Assembly: GCA_031763025.1 (NCBI GenBank)
Contig: JASSKH010000020.1
Location: forward strand, 7,442,667-7,506,666
Origin: Macrocystis pyrifera
Lineage: Eukaryota > Sar > Phaeophyceae > Laminariales > Laminariaceae
Direction of reading: 5' to 3'
Length of the DNA: 64,000 nucleotides
Positions 33,031 to 44,087 of the stretch are shown one piece after another (position 1 is the first letter of the stretch; each line of letters begins with the position of its first letter). The notes below the pieces were generated by a model. That model was not told the DNA's origin and did not search any database. It was given only the letters and a program-made list of their open reading frames with translations. The translations under genes were made by a program, and so were the position numbers.

Positions 33031-34120
33031 GGGTGGCTGTCGCACTAGTAGAACGATGCCCGCGTCGGTGGTGTACAAGCGGCCTTTGTTGGCCAGCTCC
33101 TGAACCTCCGAAGAGAAAGGGCGTTGATGGGAAGGCCAACACAAATATATGTCCACGGGCAAAACGTCCGACCAGCCAAGGGGTATGTAGCGCATGGAGG
33201 CGTTGCACGCGGGCTCGGCCTGTTGTTTCCGAGCCCAGTCGGCGTGCGTGCGAATAACGCGCTCAACTTCAGCAGCTGCGCTTAGAGCGTCCAAATCGGT
33301 CTTGGTGACGGGAACTGCGTCAGTTGGCGGCGGACGTCATGAAAGGGTAATTTCCAAGGGCTCGATGCGGTCGTGGTCGGACGGGATGGGTACGGTCGGG
33401 GTCAACGAGGCGACAGGAGCCAGGGCCATAACGACGGGGTCGGGCGATCGCCGTGGTAGGGCTCGCGGTGGAGTGATAGCGCGCCGGACGGATGATATAG
33501 GGGCCTCGCGGGGCCCAATGGCATAATCAAGAGCGGGCGGTGCTCTACCAGCGGCAGCGGCTGTTCGTCGGCGCGTTCGAATGGACATGCGGCCTGAAGG
33601 CGGCAAAGATGTGGAGAGGCGCCGGGTTGCCAGGCGGCAAAGAGGCAGATGCAGCTAAATCAGTGATCACCGCCATGTCATCTCCCTGTAAAGTGCTAGT
33701 CAGGAGAAGAGCCAGTTGATCGATAATCGGCGCTGCAACGGGGGCTTCTGTACATCCCTGGTCGCCCCTAGAGGGTAGGACAAACACCGAAGCGAAAGCG
33801 GGGTTGTCGGTGGGGGGGGAAAACCCTCAAGCCAGGAGGGCGATCGACGGTGGCGACGGAAGTAGATACACGAGCGGCGGATGTCCCCGAAGGAGCCCAG
33901 AGCTCGTCAATCCTCATACGTGGTCCGTGTGGGCAGAATTCGCGAAACTCCGAGGAGGTGAAATTCAGCCCACCTAAGACGGTACGTTTAGTGTGGGGCA
34001 CCAGCCCACTCAAATCGATACCGGGGGTCGGCGAAGAGCGAGTGCAAAGCCCGCAGACTCGGATAAGGAAGATACCACCATCATCGACGGGGGTGAGGCT
34101 GCTAGACCCACTGCGGTCGC
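33031..34120 (-). other. Region between RNase H and integrase of the element
   Basis: Fragmented frames; 32980-33294 reads AADVERVIRTHADWARKQQ-like sequence (as EVERVIRTHADWARKQQ) of the kind found just before integrase in gypsy pol. No independent gene. Confidence 0.45.
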
Positions 34121-34121
34121 A

Positions 34122-34749
34122 TTATGTGATGGGCTCCGGCAAACGGGATAGAAAATCAGCATTTCCGTTGGCGCTGCCCTTGCGGTACTCGAGGATGTAG
34201 GCGTACGCGGTGAGGAACTCGAGCCACCGCTGGACTCGCGCATTGTGGTCGCCTACCTTGCGGATGCTCTCAAGTGCTTTGTGGTACGAAAACATGTAAA
34301 ACTTCGTGACCCACAGGTAACCTCGGGGTCTTTTAATGCCCCAGATAATGATGCCAGCTTCCAGGTCCAACGGGGTCCGGTTCCTCTCTGAATCGAGGGT
34401 AGCGCTGCTGGTATAAGCAATGGGTCGGACTAAACCTCCCGGTTGTTCGTGTTCGAGCGCGGCGCACCGTCGATGAAGGCTTTGCTGTACACATGAAAGG
34501 GGTGGGAGTCGTCGGCTACGGTGTCCCTGTCAAGGAAGACCAAACCGGTGGGGCAACAAGCTCGGCGGGAATCTGGCGGACGATATCTTCCAAAGACGGC
34601 GGAACGACGTACTTAGCCCCCTTCCGGAGAAGGGCGGTGGGAGAGCGGATCCTGTTAGACAGGTCGGGCAGGAATTTGCAGTAATATTTCACGCCGCCCA
34701 TCAGTGCACGGACCTGCTTGAGGTTCTTGGGCACGGGCATGTCCATCAA
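34122..34749 (-). pseudogene. RT connection and RNase H domains
   Basis: MDMPVPKNLKQVRALMGGVK then YYCKFLPDLS is the post-RT connection (P.NLKQVR.F.G...YY..F.P). The frame 34122-34370 reads YHKALESIRKVGDHNARVQR then WLEFLTAYAYILEYRKGSAN and ADFLSRLP, the end of the RNase H of gypsy elements (R..RW...L..Y...I.Y..G..N..AD.LSR). Interrupted between the blocks. RNase H removes the RNA strand during cDNA synthesis. Confidence 0.7.
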
Positions 34750-34768
34750 AACCGAAATTTTGTCCGCA

Positions 34769-35433
34769 TTAGGGCGCGTACCCGCGGGCGAAATGGAGTG
34801 ACCCAGACAAATTGTCCTTGGTGCCGAGGCGAGCCTTTGAGGGGGAGAACTTGAGGTTGTGTTTGCGCAGGCGTTCGAGGAAGGTTCGTATTATCTTGAC
34901 GTGGGCCGTCGGATCAGATTCGAAAACGATCACATCATCGAGGTATGCCGTCACCTATGCCAGACCTTTAATGACTTCGTTACTCACCTTGACGAATCAA
35001 AAAGCGTAGCACTGATGCCCTGGGGCATGACGAGCCACTCGTAGAGGCCCGTGAGAGTGTAAAACACCGTGAGAGGCACGGTGTCGTTGTGCAGTAGTCT
35101 AGTGGAACGGGGAGACCAAATCGAAGACGGAAGACACCCTGTCCCTTCCCCAGAGCGTCGAGGACTTTGGTCCACGCGAGGAAGAGGCATCTTAGTGAGT
35201 CTGCTGATCTGGCTGTGTTTCTCGTAGTTCACGGTGATCTGAAAGCTTCCAGACTTCGTCGGGGTGACCACCAGCGGGATCGCGTACGGAGAGATTGCGT
35301 GTTGGATCAGGCCTGCCGCAAGGCAATGGTCCAAGGTGGCTTCCACTCCCTTGGCCACTATGCGATTGATGCGGTGGGGCCTGGACGTGACAAGAGTGCT
35401 TCCTCCCGGGACCGAAACCAGGAAAGACATCAA
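34769..35433 (-). pseudogene. Reverse transcriptase domain
   Basis: The frame 34984-35433 reads PHRINRIVAKGVEATLDHCL, LIQHAISPYAIPLVVTPTKS (S.Y..P.V.V.KK-type block) and LTGLYEWLVMPQGISATLF (YEW..MPFGL block). The next frame, 34769-34954, has AYLDDVIVF, the catalytic YxDD motif, intact at about 34934-34945, then FLERLRKHNLKFSPSKA. A frameshift separates the two, and MPFG(L) has become MPQGI. Confidence 0.7.
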
Positions 35434-36073
35434 CGAGCAGGAACCAAAATTCTACATGGATTTCGCGAAAACGTCAGGAAATTCGCAGAGAACATCCCCT
35501 GGCTGTTCGATGTCCTCAGGGGTCCAGCCCGAACCGTGAAAGTCAAACGCTACCGCTTGTGGATGTAATGGCAAACGCGCCAGACGCGCAGGAACGAAGC
35601 GCTCTGTTCTGGGCCCTAACCCTCAAGAAGCAAAGGTAAGGGCGACGCTGGAGCTGCGAGGGGGCAAGCTATAACTTCTGAGACCGTAGACACCTCAGAT
35701 AGTCTGGAGGGAGGGCTGGAGCCTTTGTTGTTTGGCTGCAATTCGCCCGGCGGGACGTTGAGTAGTGGGTCGTGGGCGACACCAAGAATATCTCCCGACT
35801 CGAGGTCCACCATTGCACGACGTCAAGAACCTGTCGTCCGGAGGCGACAAAGTGTTCCTCGACCGAGGGTAGGTCGGGCGGGAGCATCATTTCGACTAAG
35901 TGGTGTCCAGCGAGAGCCGGGGAGTCATCGCGGCAACCCACGTTGACAGCAAGGAGTGGGGCATCGTCGGACAGGGTGACGCCTGCAGCACCCTCGTAGC
36001 ATAAATGGAAGCCTTCACCTGAAGCGGTGGGGTCGATGGCGTACAGGGACGTGCGTATCGCGGCGTGGTGAAC
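35434..36073 (-). pseudogene. Pol linker between protease and RT
   Basis: Frame 35669-35941 reads AVNVGCRDDS-like to EMMLPPDLPSVEEHFVASGR and continues the element; it is disrupted by stops near 36064 and 35640. No distinct domain recognised. Confidence 0.45.
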
Positions 36074-36577
36074 TCACTCCAGCTCGTCATCTACGCGTTG
36101 GTCTGACGGCCAAGGTAGCAGAGAGCGTTGCAAACGGCTATCAAAACGCATCCAGCTGTCACGTCCCATCACTACTGCATGCTGCATCACTGAGGAGGGA
36201 ACCACGCAGGCCCAAATGGCCAGGGAGCACATAGGTTCATTTTCTCTAAACGATGGGACGCTCAGGCGCACATTCGTCGACGTCTTCGCCGGGGGCGATT
36301 CGCCAACTACCCCCGAGAACGAGGGCTGCAAGGTTTGCTCGCACTCGATGGATGCCGCACCAACCGAAACCATGCGGTCCAAAACATCTTGTCGAATAAA
36401 CGTCTGTGGGGAGCCAGTGTCAATAAGCGCCACGCAACCGAAAGGTGCAAGAACGCCGCGTCCGCTGCGAATCGTGATTTCGGTTGTGAAACAGGCATCG
36501 TCGAGAGTACTAGTGCCCCGGACGAGGCAGGGGCCGTCTTCTGGGAGCGCGAGGGAAGGATCGATGCTAAGGGCCAC
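36074..36577 (-). pseudogene. Retropepsin (aspartic protease) domain, copy 2
   Basis: 167-codon frame containing GPCLVRGTSTLDDACF and VALIDTGSPQTFI, with the catalytic DTGS encoded at about 36410-36421. Later MCSLAIWACVVPSSVMQHAV matches SLAVRACAVSSSVMQHAV of copy 1. Its reading frame is one of the best preserved in the element. Confidence 0.7.
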
Positions 36578-36767
36578 AGCTAAAACCTCGGGGCTGTGAC
36601 AGCGGACGCGTCAGCAAAACATGTTGATACCTCTAGGGCAGGACCTGGGCATGCGTGGGGCACGACCAAAGGGCGGGGCGGTGCTGTTGAAATCTCATGG
36701 ATGCTGTCAGGCGTGGTCGGAGTGCAAAGTTGATCAGAGGAGGCGGGGTGTGCCAACTCGGACTCAC

Positions 36768-37230
36768 TTGAGCGCCGGGTGTCGCGAACGGCGGAAAGAG
36801 CTTTCCCGAGTTTGTTTTTTCCACACCAGCGGGGTCTTGAGCTTCGAAGTCGTCTGCCTGGAGACCGATGGCCTACATGGGGTCAAACGTGCTGGCTTCA
36901 GGCAAACGTTTGATGCAAGTGCATAATAGGTGCGGCTTCATGGCCGGGTTCTGCGTGAATTCTGGTAAAGCTCCAGCAAGGACGGCGCCTCCCTGAACGT
37001 GGTCCCAGATAGCGCAGTCGAATTGGTGCACGCCTCGACCGAGGCGTTTGTGCTGGCGTGGGCCTGGCGAGGACATAAACCGCTCCGTTGCGTCGTGGTC
37101 ATGAAAAATGCCAGCCTTTTCAGCGATCATGTACTGCTCCGCGCAGGAATATAACACATCGTCAACGACAAACGACGAGGGTGACCACTACGAAAAATAG
37201 TAGGCAGAATGCCAGAACAGTAGCACCCGC
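36768..37230 (-). pseudogene. NADAR (YbiA-like) domain inside retroelement polyprotein, copy 2
   Basis: Reverse complement, mostly one frame: VLLFWHSAYYFS-stop-WSPSSF, VVDDVLYSCAEQYMIAEKA, LGRGVHQFDCAIWDHV, AVLAGALPEFTQNPAMKPHLL, CTCIKRLPEASTFDPM-stop-AIGL, then after a frameshift WCGKNKLGKALSAVRD. This follows the NADAR pattern (W.PS.F..D...Y...EQYM...KA; LGR.V..F....W; F.QNP.MK..LL; EAS.FD..W.IG; W.GKN.LG.AL..VR). The two TAG codons (37188-37190 and 36873-36875) replace what are Gln and Trp codons in copy 1. Located between linker and retropepsin as in copy 1. Activity of an intact version is inferred only. Confidence 0.7.
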
Positions 37231-37445
37231 TCCATTGAATACTCGAGAGTAGGGTCAAAGACCGACGGTTCTGAGTCGTCAGTGGCCGCAGCTGCGGTGC
37301 GTCGGGGGGGGAGGGGGTGTTCTTCTCCGAACACATTGAGCCCCTGGTGCACGAGGCGAGTCCGGTTCCACGCATACTGGCTCTGTGTTACCCGTAGGTA
37401 AAAAATCGCCAGAACGTTCTCGTGCTGCGCCCAATGCTCTCTGTT

Positions 37446-37916
37446 CTAGATCAAGGGGGGCAGGCGGCTCTGAGTCCGTTCTGCTTGACGAAAGCTGTGA
37501 TTATCTCGAAATTGACGTGTGTGTTGTCCGGTTGATCGGACCGGTGGCCGCGGAGTCACCACTGGTTCGACGGGCAGTGTCATGTTTCTTCTGTTCCACT
37601 GGAGCCGAAGGAGCGTGCGCGAAGACGAAAGATGGCCTACAGACCCTGTAGACGACTTCAAGAACGATGCTCGGATGGCGGGCAGCAAAGAGTTCACCGC
37701 AGAGGGCTTCCGTCCTGTATGCCTGGTGGGCAAGGGGGGCGAGGTAGCTGATATTGTCGACTCCTCCTCGATCGGAAAAAAACTGTGGAGTGGCCTCCTT
37801 TTTTGCGAGGAAACGCCGAGTCTAGCTTCAACCGAGGTCTCGGGGTTTCGATGTTGGCCTTTCCATACCTCGAACCGACCGCCACCGCATAGACGGAGGA
37901 TGCAGGTGGGGGACAC
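37446..37916 (-). pseudogene. Polyprotein linker, copy 2
   Basis: 156-codon frame sharing FPIEEESTISA and RHTGRKPSAVNSLLP-type blocks with copy 1 (21461-21859). Pro/Ser/Arg-rich, probably unstructured. Confidence 0.5.
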
Positions 37917-38015
37917 CCTCGCTGAAAAATTCGACGCGATAGCGCGACACTCGTGGTGCTGCGCGGTGCGTGGTTCGGGAGATGGGCGTTTGACACGCCT
38001 GATCTGGTACCCAGG

Positions 38016-39038
38016 TTAATGGAAGCGTCGTTTGAGGCGTGGACTCCCGACGCCGGGGAAGACGGCAGGGGGCTCCCGGGTGAAGTAAGTAGAGCCACGT
38101 CGCGGTGTCGGGCAGAAGTACGGGACAAAACGTGGCAGGAGCGAAGCAGATGGGCGCTCTGCGATGAGCAATCCTGGGACGCGAGTATCTTGTTGAATCA
38201 ACGTGTTTTCTCCCCGCAATTCTGGCGGCGGATGGGCAGGAGGGGCCGAACGGCCGTCGACCTGTCCGTTACCGGCGCGGACAGTTCCTGGCGGGCGTCC
38301 ATTCGGGTTTGCGCCCGAGTTACGCGAAGCACCGCAGCGAATCCCCGAGGCGGGAGCTGGGGTTAAAGCAGCAGAGGCGGTCGAACCACCGCCGTGATGC
38401 TCGGCGTGAGACTGTTGGTATCCTCGTTCCGCGTGCGTGTTGTAGTCGTCACCTTGTCTGTGCTGTTGACCTAGGCCGTAGTGCTTCACCCGCGAGCGGT
38501 CGGAACGACACCCTTGTTTTTTCTCGTTGTGTTTGGTCGGTCTTGATTTGTACCCGCGGTGTCTGATTATGCGTTCTTGCCAACGGCGGAACGCCTCACC
38601 GTCGTCACCGAGCGTTCCGAGGTCGGAGTTCAAACTGCTGCTAAGGGTTTGAAACGGGTGTTTATGCTGCCTGGGTGAGTGTGAGTCTTCGTAGCAGCTC
38701 AAGCAGTGACCTCGGATTTTGCTGAGGTCGGCGACGCGAGCGGACAATGAACGGAGGCCGCTCCAGAGGGGAGGGTCATCGGTCCTAAACGGCATGCAAA
38801 CAGCGTGAACGTCAGCGTCATGGTGGTCTGCAAGGGACCAGCAGTTGAAAGAGGTGTCAAACCACGGGTCGAGGCAGTCAGCGATGGATTTGTTGATTTT
38901 CTTCACAAGCGGATTATTCCGCGATCCCGTTTGCCAAGCAGGCGACTCGAGGGGCGTTAAGCCCTGGCCGCGACCATTGCTGGCGAGCCGGGACCCAGCC
39001 GGCGCGGATGACCGTACACCCGTCCAAGAAGCAGGCAA
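38016..39038 (-). pseudogene. Gag-like region with altered zinc knuckle, copy 2
   Basis: 340-codon frame, the longest uninterrupted frame of this element. It contains INKSIADCLDPWFDTSFNCW, then GHCLSCYEDSHSPRQH: the CX2CX4HX4C knuckle with the last Cys replaced by His. LGTLGDDGEAFRRWQERIIR and a Gly/Asn/Pro-rich tail follow, matching copy 1. The nucleocapsid would bind element RNA. Confidence 0.65.
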
Positions 39039-39223
39039 ACAAAATTGGTTTTCGATGTTGATGGCAAGTGTCTAATATTCGCGAGAGTCGCAAACGTCAA
39101 CCACATTGAATAAAGAAATGCCCAACGGCCTCGATACCGTAGTCAAAACACCAGGGTATAGCGTGGGCATCAAGCTGGGGTACTGCTCGTTAACTGCCAT
39201 CCAAACTACTTCAGAACAAAACT

Positions 39224-41640
39224 CTACCCCCGGTGCCAAACCACGCTCAGTTCCCGTTGCTGCCGACACCACCCCTTGGAAAATACACGAATAAAATCGC
39301 AGAAGGAGGTCCTTTTAAGCACGACGAATTTAGGCACCTTGGTGTAGCTAGTCCCCATGTCGGTGAGATCGACGTGGTTGCTTAGAAACCTCAAGACGAG
39401 TGTAATCGCGTCTGGTCCCGTCGCTCCGGCTGCGAGGGCGCGCGACACATATCCAAACCCAGCATCCATCAAGGTAGTTAAGAAGGCTGTCGTGGGCTTG
39501 TCAGGGGTGATGGCAAGCGCGAAGGATTTCTGGAGGGGGTATTCTCAACCGGGGATCCAATCGGTAGAACTATGGCCCTTGCGTCTGCCATCGTTGCACG
39601 TCATGATAATATCAGACGCGGAAGCCTTGACCGAACGAGTGAGTTGTTGCGCGGCATCGGAAGGGTTAATCGGAGAGGGGAAAAGTAGGACAGAAATGCG
39701 AGAGGTGTCTTTGAGTCCCAGGTGTTTGTACGCCCGATTAACGTCGGCGGTGTGCTTTTTCCCGGCGGCTGCGGCGGCACAGTCGATCACCGATGTTCGG
39801 GCGTCAACAAGATTAGACGACACGGGCACTGCGGCGGCACAGTCGATCACCGATGTTCGGGCGTCAACAAGATTAGACGACACGGGCATGGCGCAGTCAT
39901 CGGACTTGGTCAAGCGACAAAGCAGCTCGGCGGAAGAAGCAACATCGGCGAGGAACCTAGTTGCCTCCTGAAGCGGCCTTGATCTCGGGAACGGGGCGTT
40001 TGCCGCTGACATCCGTGGAAGCGCTGGAAGGGATGGCAGGAGCTGGAAGAACTAGCATAAGAAGCTTCTCCTCGTGGCCGGTATATGCTGGACCACCCGT
40101 CGTTCGAACTCTCCTTCCCCTGGCCGCACTGTTTCCGACGTTCAGCCCTGTTTCGCCTAGACGTGGCCCCGGCTCGATCTGTACCCTGCTCACGGCAGGA
40201 GCTGCCGTTATGGCCGGCCGAGTCCCCTCCTCCGCTCGGGCGCCCGGTGTTTCGTCACGATCTCCGTGGAGGGCACCAAAATGGCGGACCAATACTGGAC
40301 AATGGCTGCCTTGTCCGTGGGAGTGAGGGGGGTTCATGCCCCAGGCAGCCGGGGGGGCGAGGCGTTGGGCACTATCGGGCTCCGCGACCGCCAGCCGTGC
40401 GTATTCCACAGCAGCCAGCGGTTCGTCCTCTGCGGCCGACATCGGCTCGTCCGCCGAGTAAGTGTACTCGTAGTCCACCGCGTTCTCCAGAGAGGTGGGG
40501 TCCGGGAGCTTGAGTGTCCGCTCTCCCGACAAGGGAAGGGAACCGTACGTCCTCAGCCCGCTGGTAGACCTGGAGGGGTTGGACGCCCTATCCCGAGTTT
40601 TTTGCCGTCCGCGACATGCGGTCGAGGGGGCGGGCGAACGATATTGGAGCTGGGTACGGTGCCGGGGCAGGGGAGGGCGGGATTCGGCGGTTGTCAGGGT
40701 CGTGGAGCGCAGAAGCAGCGGAGTCATTAGTCGCGTATTGTGCCTTAGCGACTTGTACAGCAGTGAAGAAGGCGTAGCACTCCATGCGGCGAGCGTTACG
40801 AGCGTTGGGGAAGCGATCATCGGCCACAGAGGTGTCGCAATAGAAGAGCGGTTGTCTGGCTCTTTGCCACAGTTCATACGCGTGGACACAGCAAGTGTGG
40901 TTGGTTTTGAAACGACTGCGGTACTGGGTGGCCTATTGAAATCATCGTCCCCTTCTAACAGTAGTAAAAATACTTGTGGTAGCACGAGAATCCCCGGCAG
41001 AATTGTCGTGGGTGGCTACAGCACCGAGAAAAGCAGGTCCAATACTAAACTCCAGTCTGCCACCTTGCGGCCGGGGTACGGGAAAACTGCCACGAGCAGC
41101 ACGCTCGTTTCTGGCCTTCATGCGAGTACGAGCAGGGTCGGACAGAAGTAGAATACAAGGCGGAAAATCATGCTCAAACACTCTCTCGTCTGGCCCAGGA
41201 GCAGGTAGACCCGATGGCGAAGCGCGCAGCTGCGTCGGAGTCTTCCAGGTGACTTGGACGGCAGAAGGCACGAGTGGGGGGTCAAAGCTACACAAACCAA
41301 GGCCGCGTTGGTCACGCGCGTCAGGTGCTCTAAAGGGCGAAGGCATCCAGTTGTCTTGGACGGCAGAACTCAATCACCCGAGCGAGGAGGCACGGAAGGG
41401 GTCTTTAACAAGGTCCGTCTGTCGGAGGCTGCTCGGGCTTCGCCTTGTAGCTCCGACCGAGGCTCTTGCTCCTCTCGTTGGTCTGGTGTACCGGGCGCTC
41501 GATCCACGTCGTCGTAATGGGGCTCCTGCGTAGACTTGTGCTCCTCTGGTTGGTCTGTTGTTCAAGGGGCTCGATCCCTATCGACGAGCCTTGGGCGGTG
41601 GGGCGCTGAGAGACACTGGTTCTCAGTGGCTCGGCCACCG
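39224..41640 (-). pseudogene. Gag-like N-terminal region of the element, fragmented
   Basis: Frames 39957-40985, 39545-40012 and 40942-41373 on the minus strand are Pro/Arg/Ser-rich and without a domain I recognise. Position between the right LTR remnant and the zinc-knuckle region suggests Gag or 5' leader. It contains a perfect 60-bp tandem duplication (39771-39888) and a diverged 71-bp duplication near 41467/41538. Both strands are open over long stretches because of high GC. Confidence 0.4.
39771..39888. repeat. Perfect 60-bp tandem duplication
   Basis: GCGGCGGCACAGTCGATCAC through GACGACACGGGCA occurs twice back to back with no mismatch seen. In the minus frame it doubles a VSSNLVDARTSVIDCAAA unit (20 residues), keeping frame. 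The identity suggests a recent event in an otherwise old element. Confidence 0.9.
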
Positions 41641-41799
41641 TGAGGGGACGTAGACCCTCCCACTCATGAGCCTCTATCGTGCAGTGTGCGGAGCGAACTT
41701 ACTCTAGGAAAGCAAAGTGAAAAGAAATAGCGACCAAAGGCGAGCCACCAACGAAAAGGCGAAAACATCCGAAGCCGAAGATGCCACATGGTATGGGTC

Positions 41800-41955
41800 C
41801 GGACACTATGTATCCCTGGGCAGGTTTGTCTATATAATCGGTACTCGTTGGAGCTCACGTGTGTCTTTGGCTTTTGGAGATAGAAGAAGAGCAGCTTTAT
41901 TCCTTTCGTACGCGCGGCGACTAAGAGCGGAGCTCGTGTTTTGGTGGGAAAAGCG
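41800..41955 (-). repeat. Putative LTR remnant, 5' side of element
   Basis: CCGGACACTATGTATCCCTGG, TCGGTACTCGTTGG, GCAGCTTTATTCCTTTCGT and GACTAAGAGCGGAGCTCGTG, colinear with 30210-30350. In this copy a GGCTTTTGGAGATAGAAGAA-type insertion separates two blocks. Confidence 0.5.
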
Positions 41956-42237
41956 TACTCGTACAACAGTATGGACCTTTTGTTGCGTCTAAACTGATTC
42001 GCGAAAAAGGCGAGAGCGTGAGTTAGCAGCAGTCGATGCAAATGACGAGCAGTGGGAATGCTGAACCCTTTTCGCGAGAAACCAACATGAAGAAGGGCAT
42101 CACCTACCTGTGACCACGGCTTGTCCAGATGATTGGTGAGGGTAAAACCTCCAGGAAAGTGAAAGCGATGAGAAAAAAATTATAGTATTATATATTAAAT
42201 AAAGCTTGATTGAATCTTTCCAGGCCTCTTGGTTTTG

Positions 42238-42305
42238 GGAGTTTTTCCGACCGGTCGATATCCAGCATACTCCAGTGTTCGTGCCTACTCCTCAGTCCTA
42301 GACAT
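42238..42305 (+). repeat. Dispersed repeat D fragment
   Basis: GGTCGATATCCAGCATACTC then CAGTGTTCGTGCC and TCAGTCCTAG match the core of repeat D (CGTCGACATCCAGCACAACC, then AGTGTCCGTGCC). Confidence 0.5.
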
Positions 42306-44080
42306 ATGCACAAACAAGCTCGGTGAGCAAAGGAGCTCTGTGGTCACAAACCCACGACAAAGATATACTTCTTTGAGCAGTAGGCAGAGAAAAATAATAA
42401 TCCATGTATGCAACTATGGGCTAGGATTTAATATTAGGGTTTAAACTCGTACACATGCAGGATGTGATTATTTTCATGTACTGAGGCTGAATCTTATGGC
42501 AGCCAAACCCGGAACACAATTACGATTTACCCTTCATGGTGTTCAAACCACAAGCTAATGGGAGATTTTATCTCGTATGCCGCAGCACGAAAAAGCTGCG
42601 CTTTGAAGAAACAACCTCTACCACCGCCGGTGATTCCCCGCCTCACAGGGCACAACATGATGCCAAACCTTCAAGGCTGTCTGCTCCACTCCCCTGAGAG
42701 TGCTCGCTACCAAGTTGATGCTGTGTGGGCGGAGTCTCGCTTGAGACGTGAGAGTTTGATCCATTTCTGCCCTTTTTTTCAGACGAAACTAAGCTACCCA
42801 CAAACTTGGTATCGAATACTCTCAGAGCAGCCGTGGAACATACGGCCTCCAAGTGTTGACTTCATCTCGCGCCCTGTGAGGAGCGGAATTGACGGCGGCG
42901 GCGGTGGCAGGCGCTGTGTATTGAAAGCAAACATTTTTATGTTTGCGGAGTGATTGGCAATGGCTCATGTCTACCGACGGCACTACCCTGGGGTTGCTAC
43001 GGGATGAAGTGAAATCTTGATTTGTTTTGCTGTCTCGGTCTCCCCTAAGATTCAGCCTGACATTTTGTTTTTCCGATTTTTTCCCCCTTGTTTTGATCGA
43101 AACTTCCTACTTGTGCAATATTATTTTGGGTGATATATTAATGTTCAATGATGTTTCGTGGTATTCGGTCCCAGCTATTATCGAAACTGATCAGAAATAT
43201 CTGCTTATTATAGGGCCTGGTTTTTGAGAAAAAAGACGTCTCCCTTGATATTACCGATGATAAGATCTGATCATTATTTTTTGGCGGCCTTTTTCACAAC
43301 TTGAGAATATTTCAGGAGGCGATTAAAAACGCTTTTGCACGAGACCTCAGAGGCAGTGTACGATGTTGTATGGGTTCTAAACTGGGCTTATGACGGGTCA
43401 CGATGGTTCGTGCTCGGATGCGATTTAACAGGCAGGGACACAGCACCCGTGCATCGACCACCACGGGGAGGGAGGGTACCAGTACCTCGACCACCATCGC
43501 GTGCGTTGTAGCTGCCCAGCTGCATGCAGCTGCTCTAGGCTAAACAACGTCGGGGATGAATAGGACGAGACTACAGCCATTTTTTTGAATTTTCTGGCTA
43601 CGCCCGCCGCAAGCAGCTCATATTCCAAGAGAACGAGAACGCCTTGCTGGTTCAGCGACTAGATCGTCCGTTACGCAGAACCGAAGGAGATTCCGCATGT
43701 CCTTCCCATTCTTCGAAGAACTGGTGGTGAAGGTTAATCGCCCAAGCCGGCGTGAATGACACATTCGTGCCATGAAGTTCGAAATCTAGGTATAGCGTGT
43801 TTTTGTTATTCCCCCATGAAATAAATCAAAAATCACGATCAGATGGCACTTCGAAAGACAATGTTGCCCGCGAAAACCCCGACTTCCTTCCGTTTCAATC
43901 ACAAAAGACGTATGGCGTAATATCTGGCCTCATAAAGTCTTTGTCGTGGCTGGTGTAGCCTTTACGATTACACGGCGTTGCATTGTCTCCACAGTGATCT
44001 GCATTATATTGTACCGTAGTTTCGTGACCGCAGACCCTCTGTCTCCCTATACGTAGGCCTCTACTTGTCTGTGAGTTTTT
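42306..44080. other. No confident gene
   Basis: A 131-codon plus ORF at 42558-42953 (ATG to TGA, with PLPPPVIPRLTGHN and SGIDGGGGGRR) has no recognisable family. An ORF at 43425-43628 (-) is short. The sequence at about 43930-44040 (ACACGGCGTTGCATTGTCT.CACAGTGATCTGCAT) resembles the right-hand part of repeat D in reverse. Confidence 0.35.
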
Positions 44081-44087
44081 CCTATCC

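Larger units (their letters stand above)
30210..41955 (-). mobile_element. Degenerate Ty3/gypsy-like LTR retrotransposon with NADAR domain, copy 2
   Basis: On the minus strand, in order: Gag-like N-terminal region (41.6-39.2 kb), zinc-knuckle region (39.0-38.0), linker (37.9-37.4), NADAR (37.2-36.8), retropepsin (36.6-36.1), reverse transcriptase (35.8-34.7), RNase H (34.7-34.1), integrase (33.0-32.1) and a C-terminal tail (32.0-31.3). RNase H before integrase is the Ty3/gypsy order. Weak direct repeats at 30210-30350 and 41800-41955 look like remnants of the LTRs. Stops and frameshifts throughout make it a dead copy, but nearly the whole pol is recognisable. Confidence 0.7.

Noticed and set aside
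36074-41640. Long plus-strand frames across the minus-strand retroelement
   Set aside because: Antisense shadows; the ordered retroviral-type motifs are all on the minus strand.
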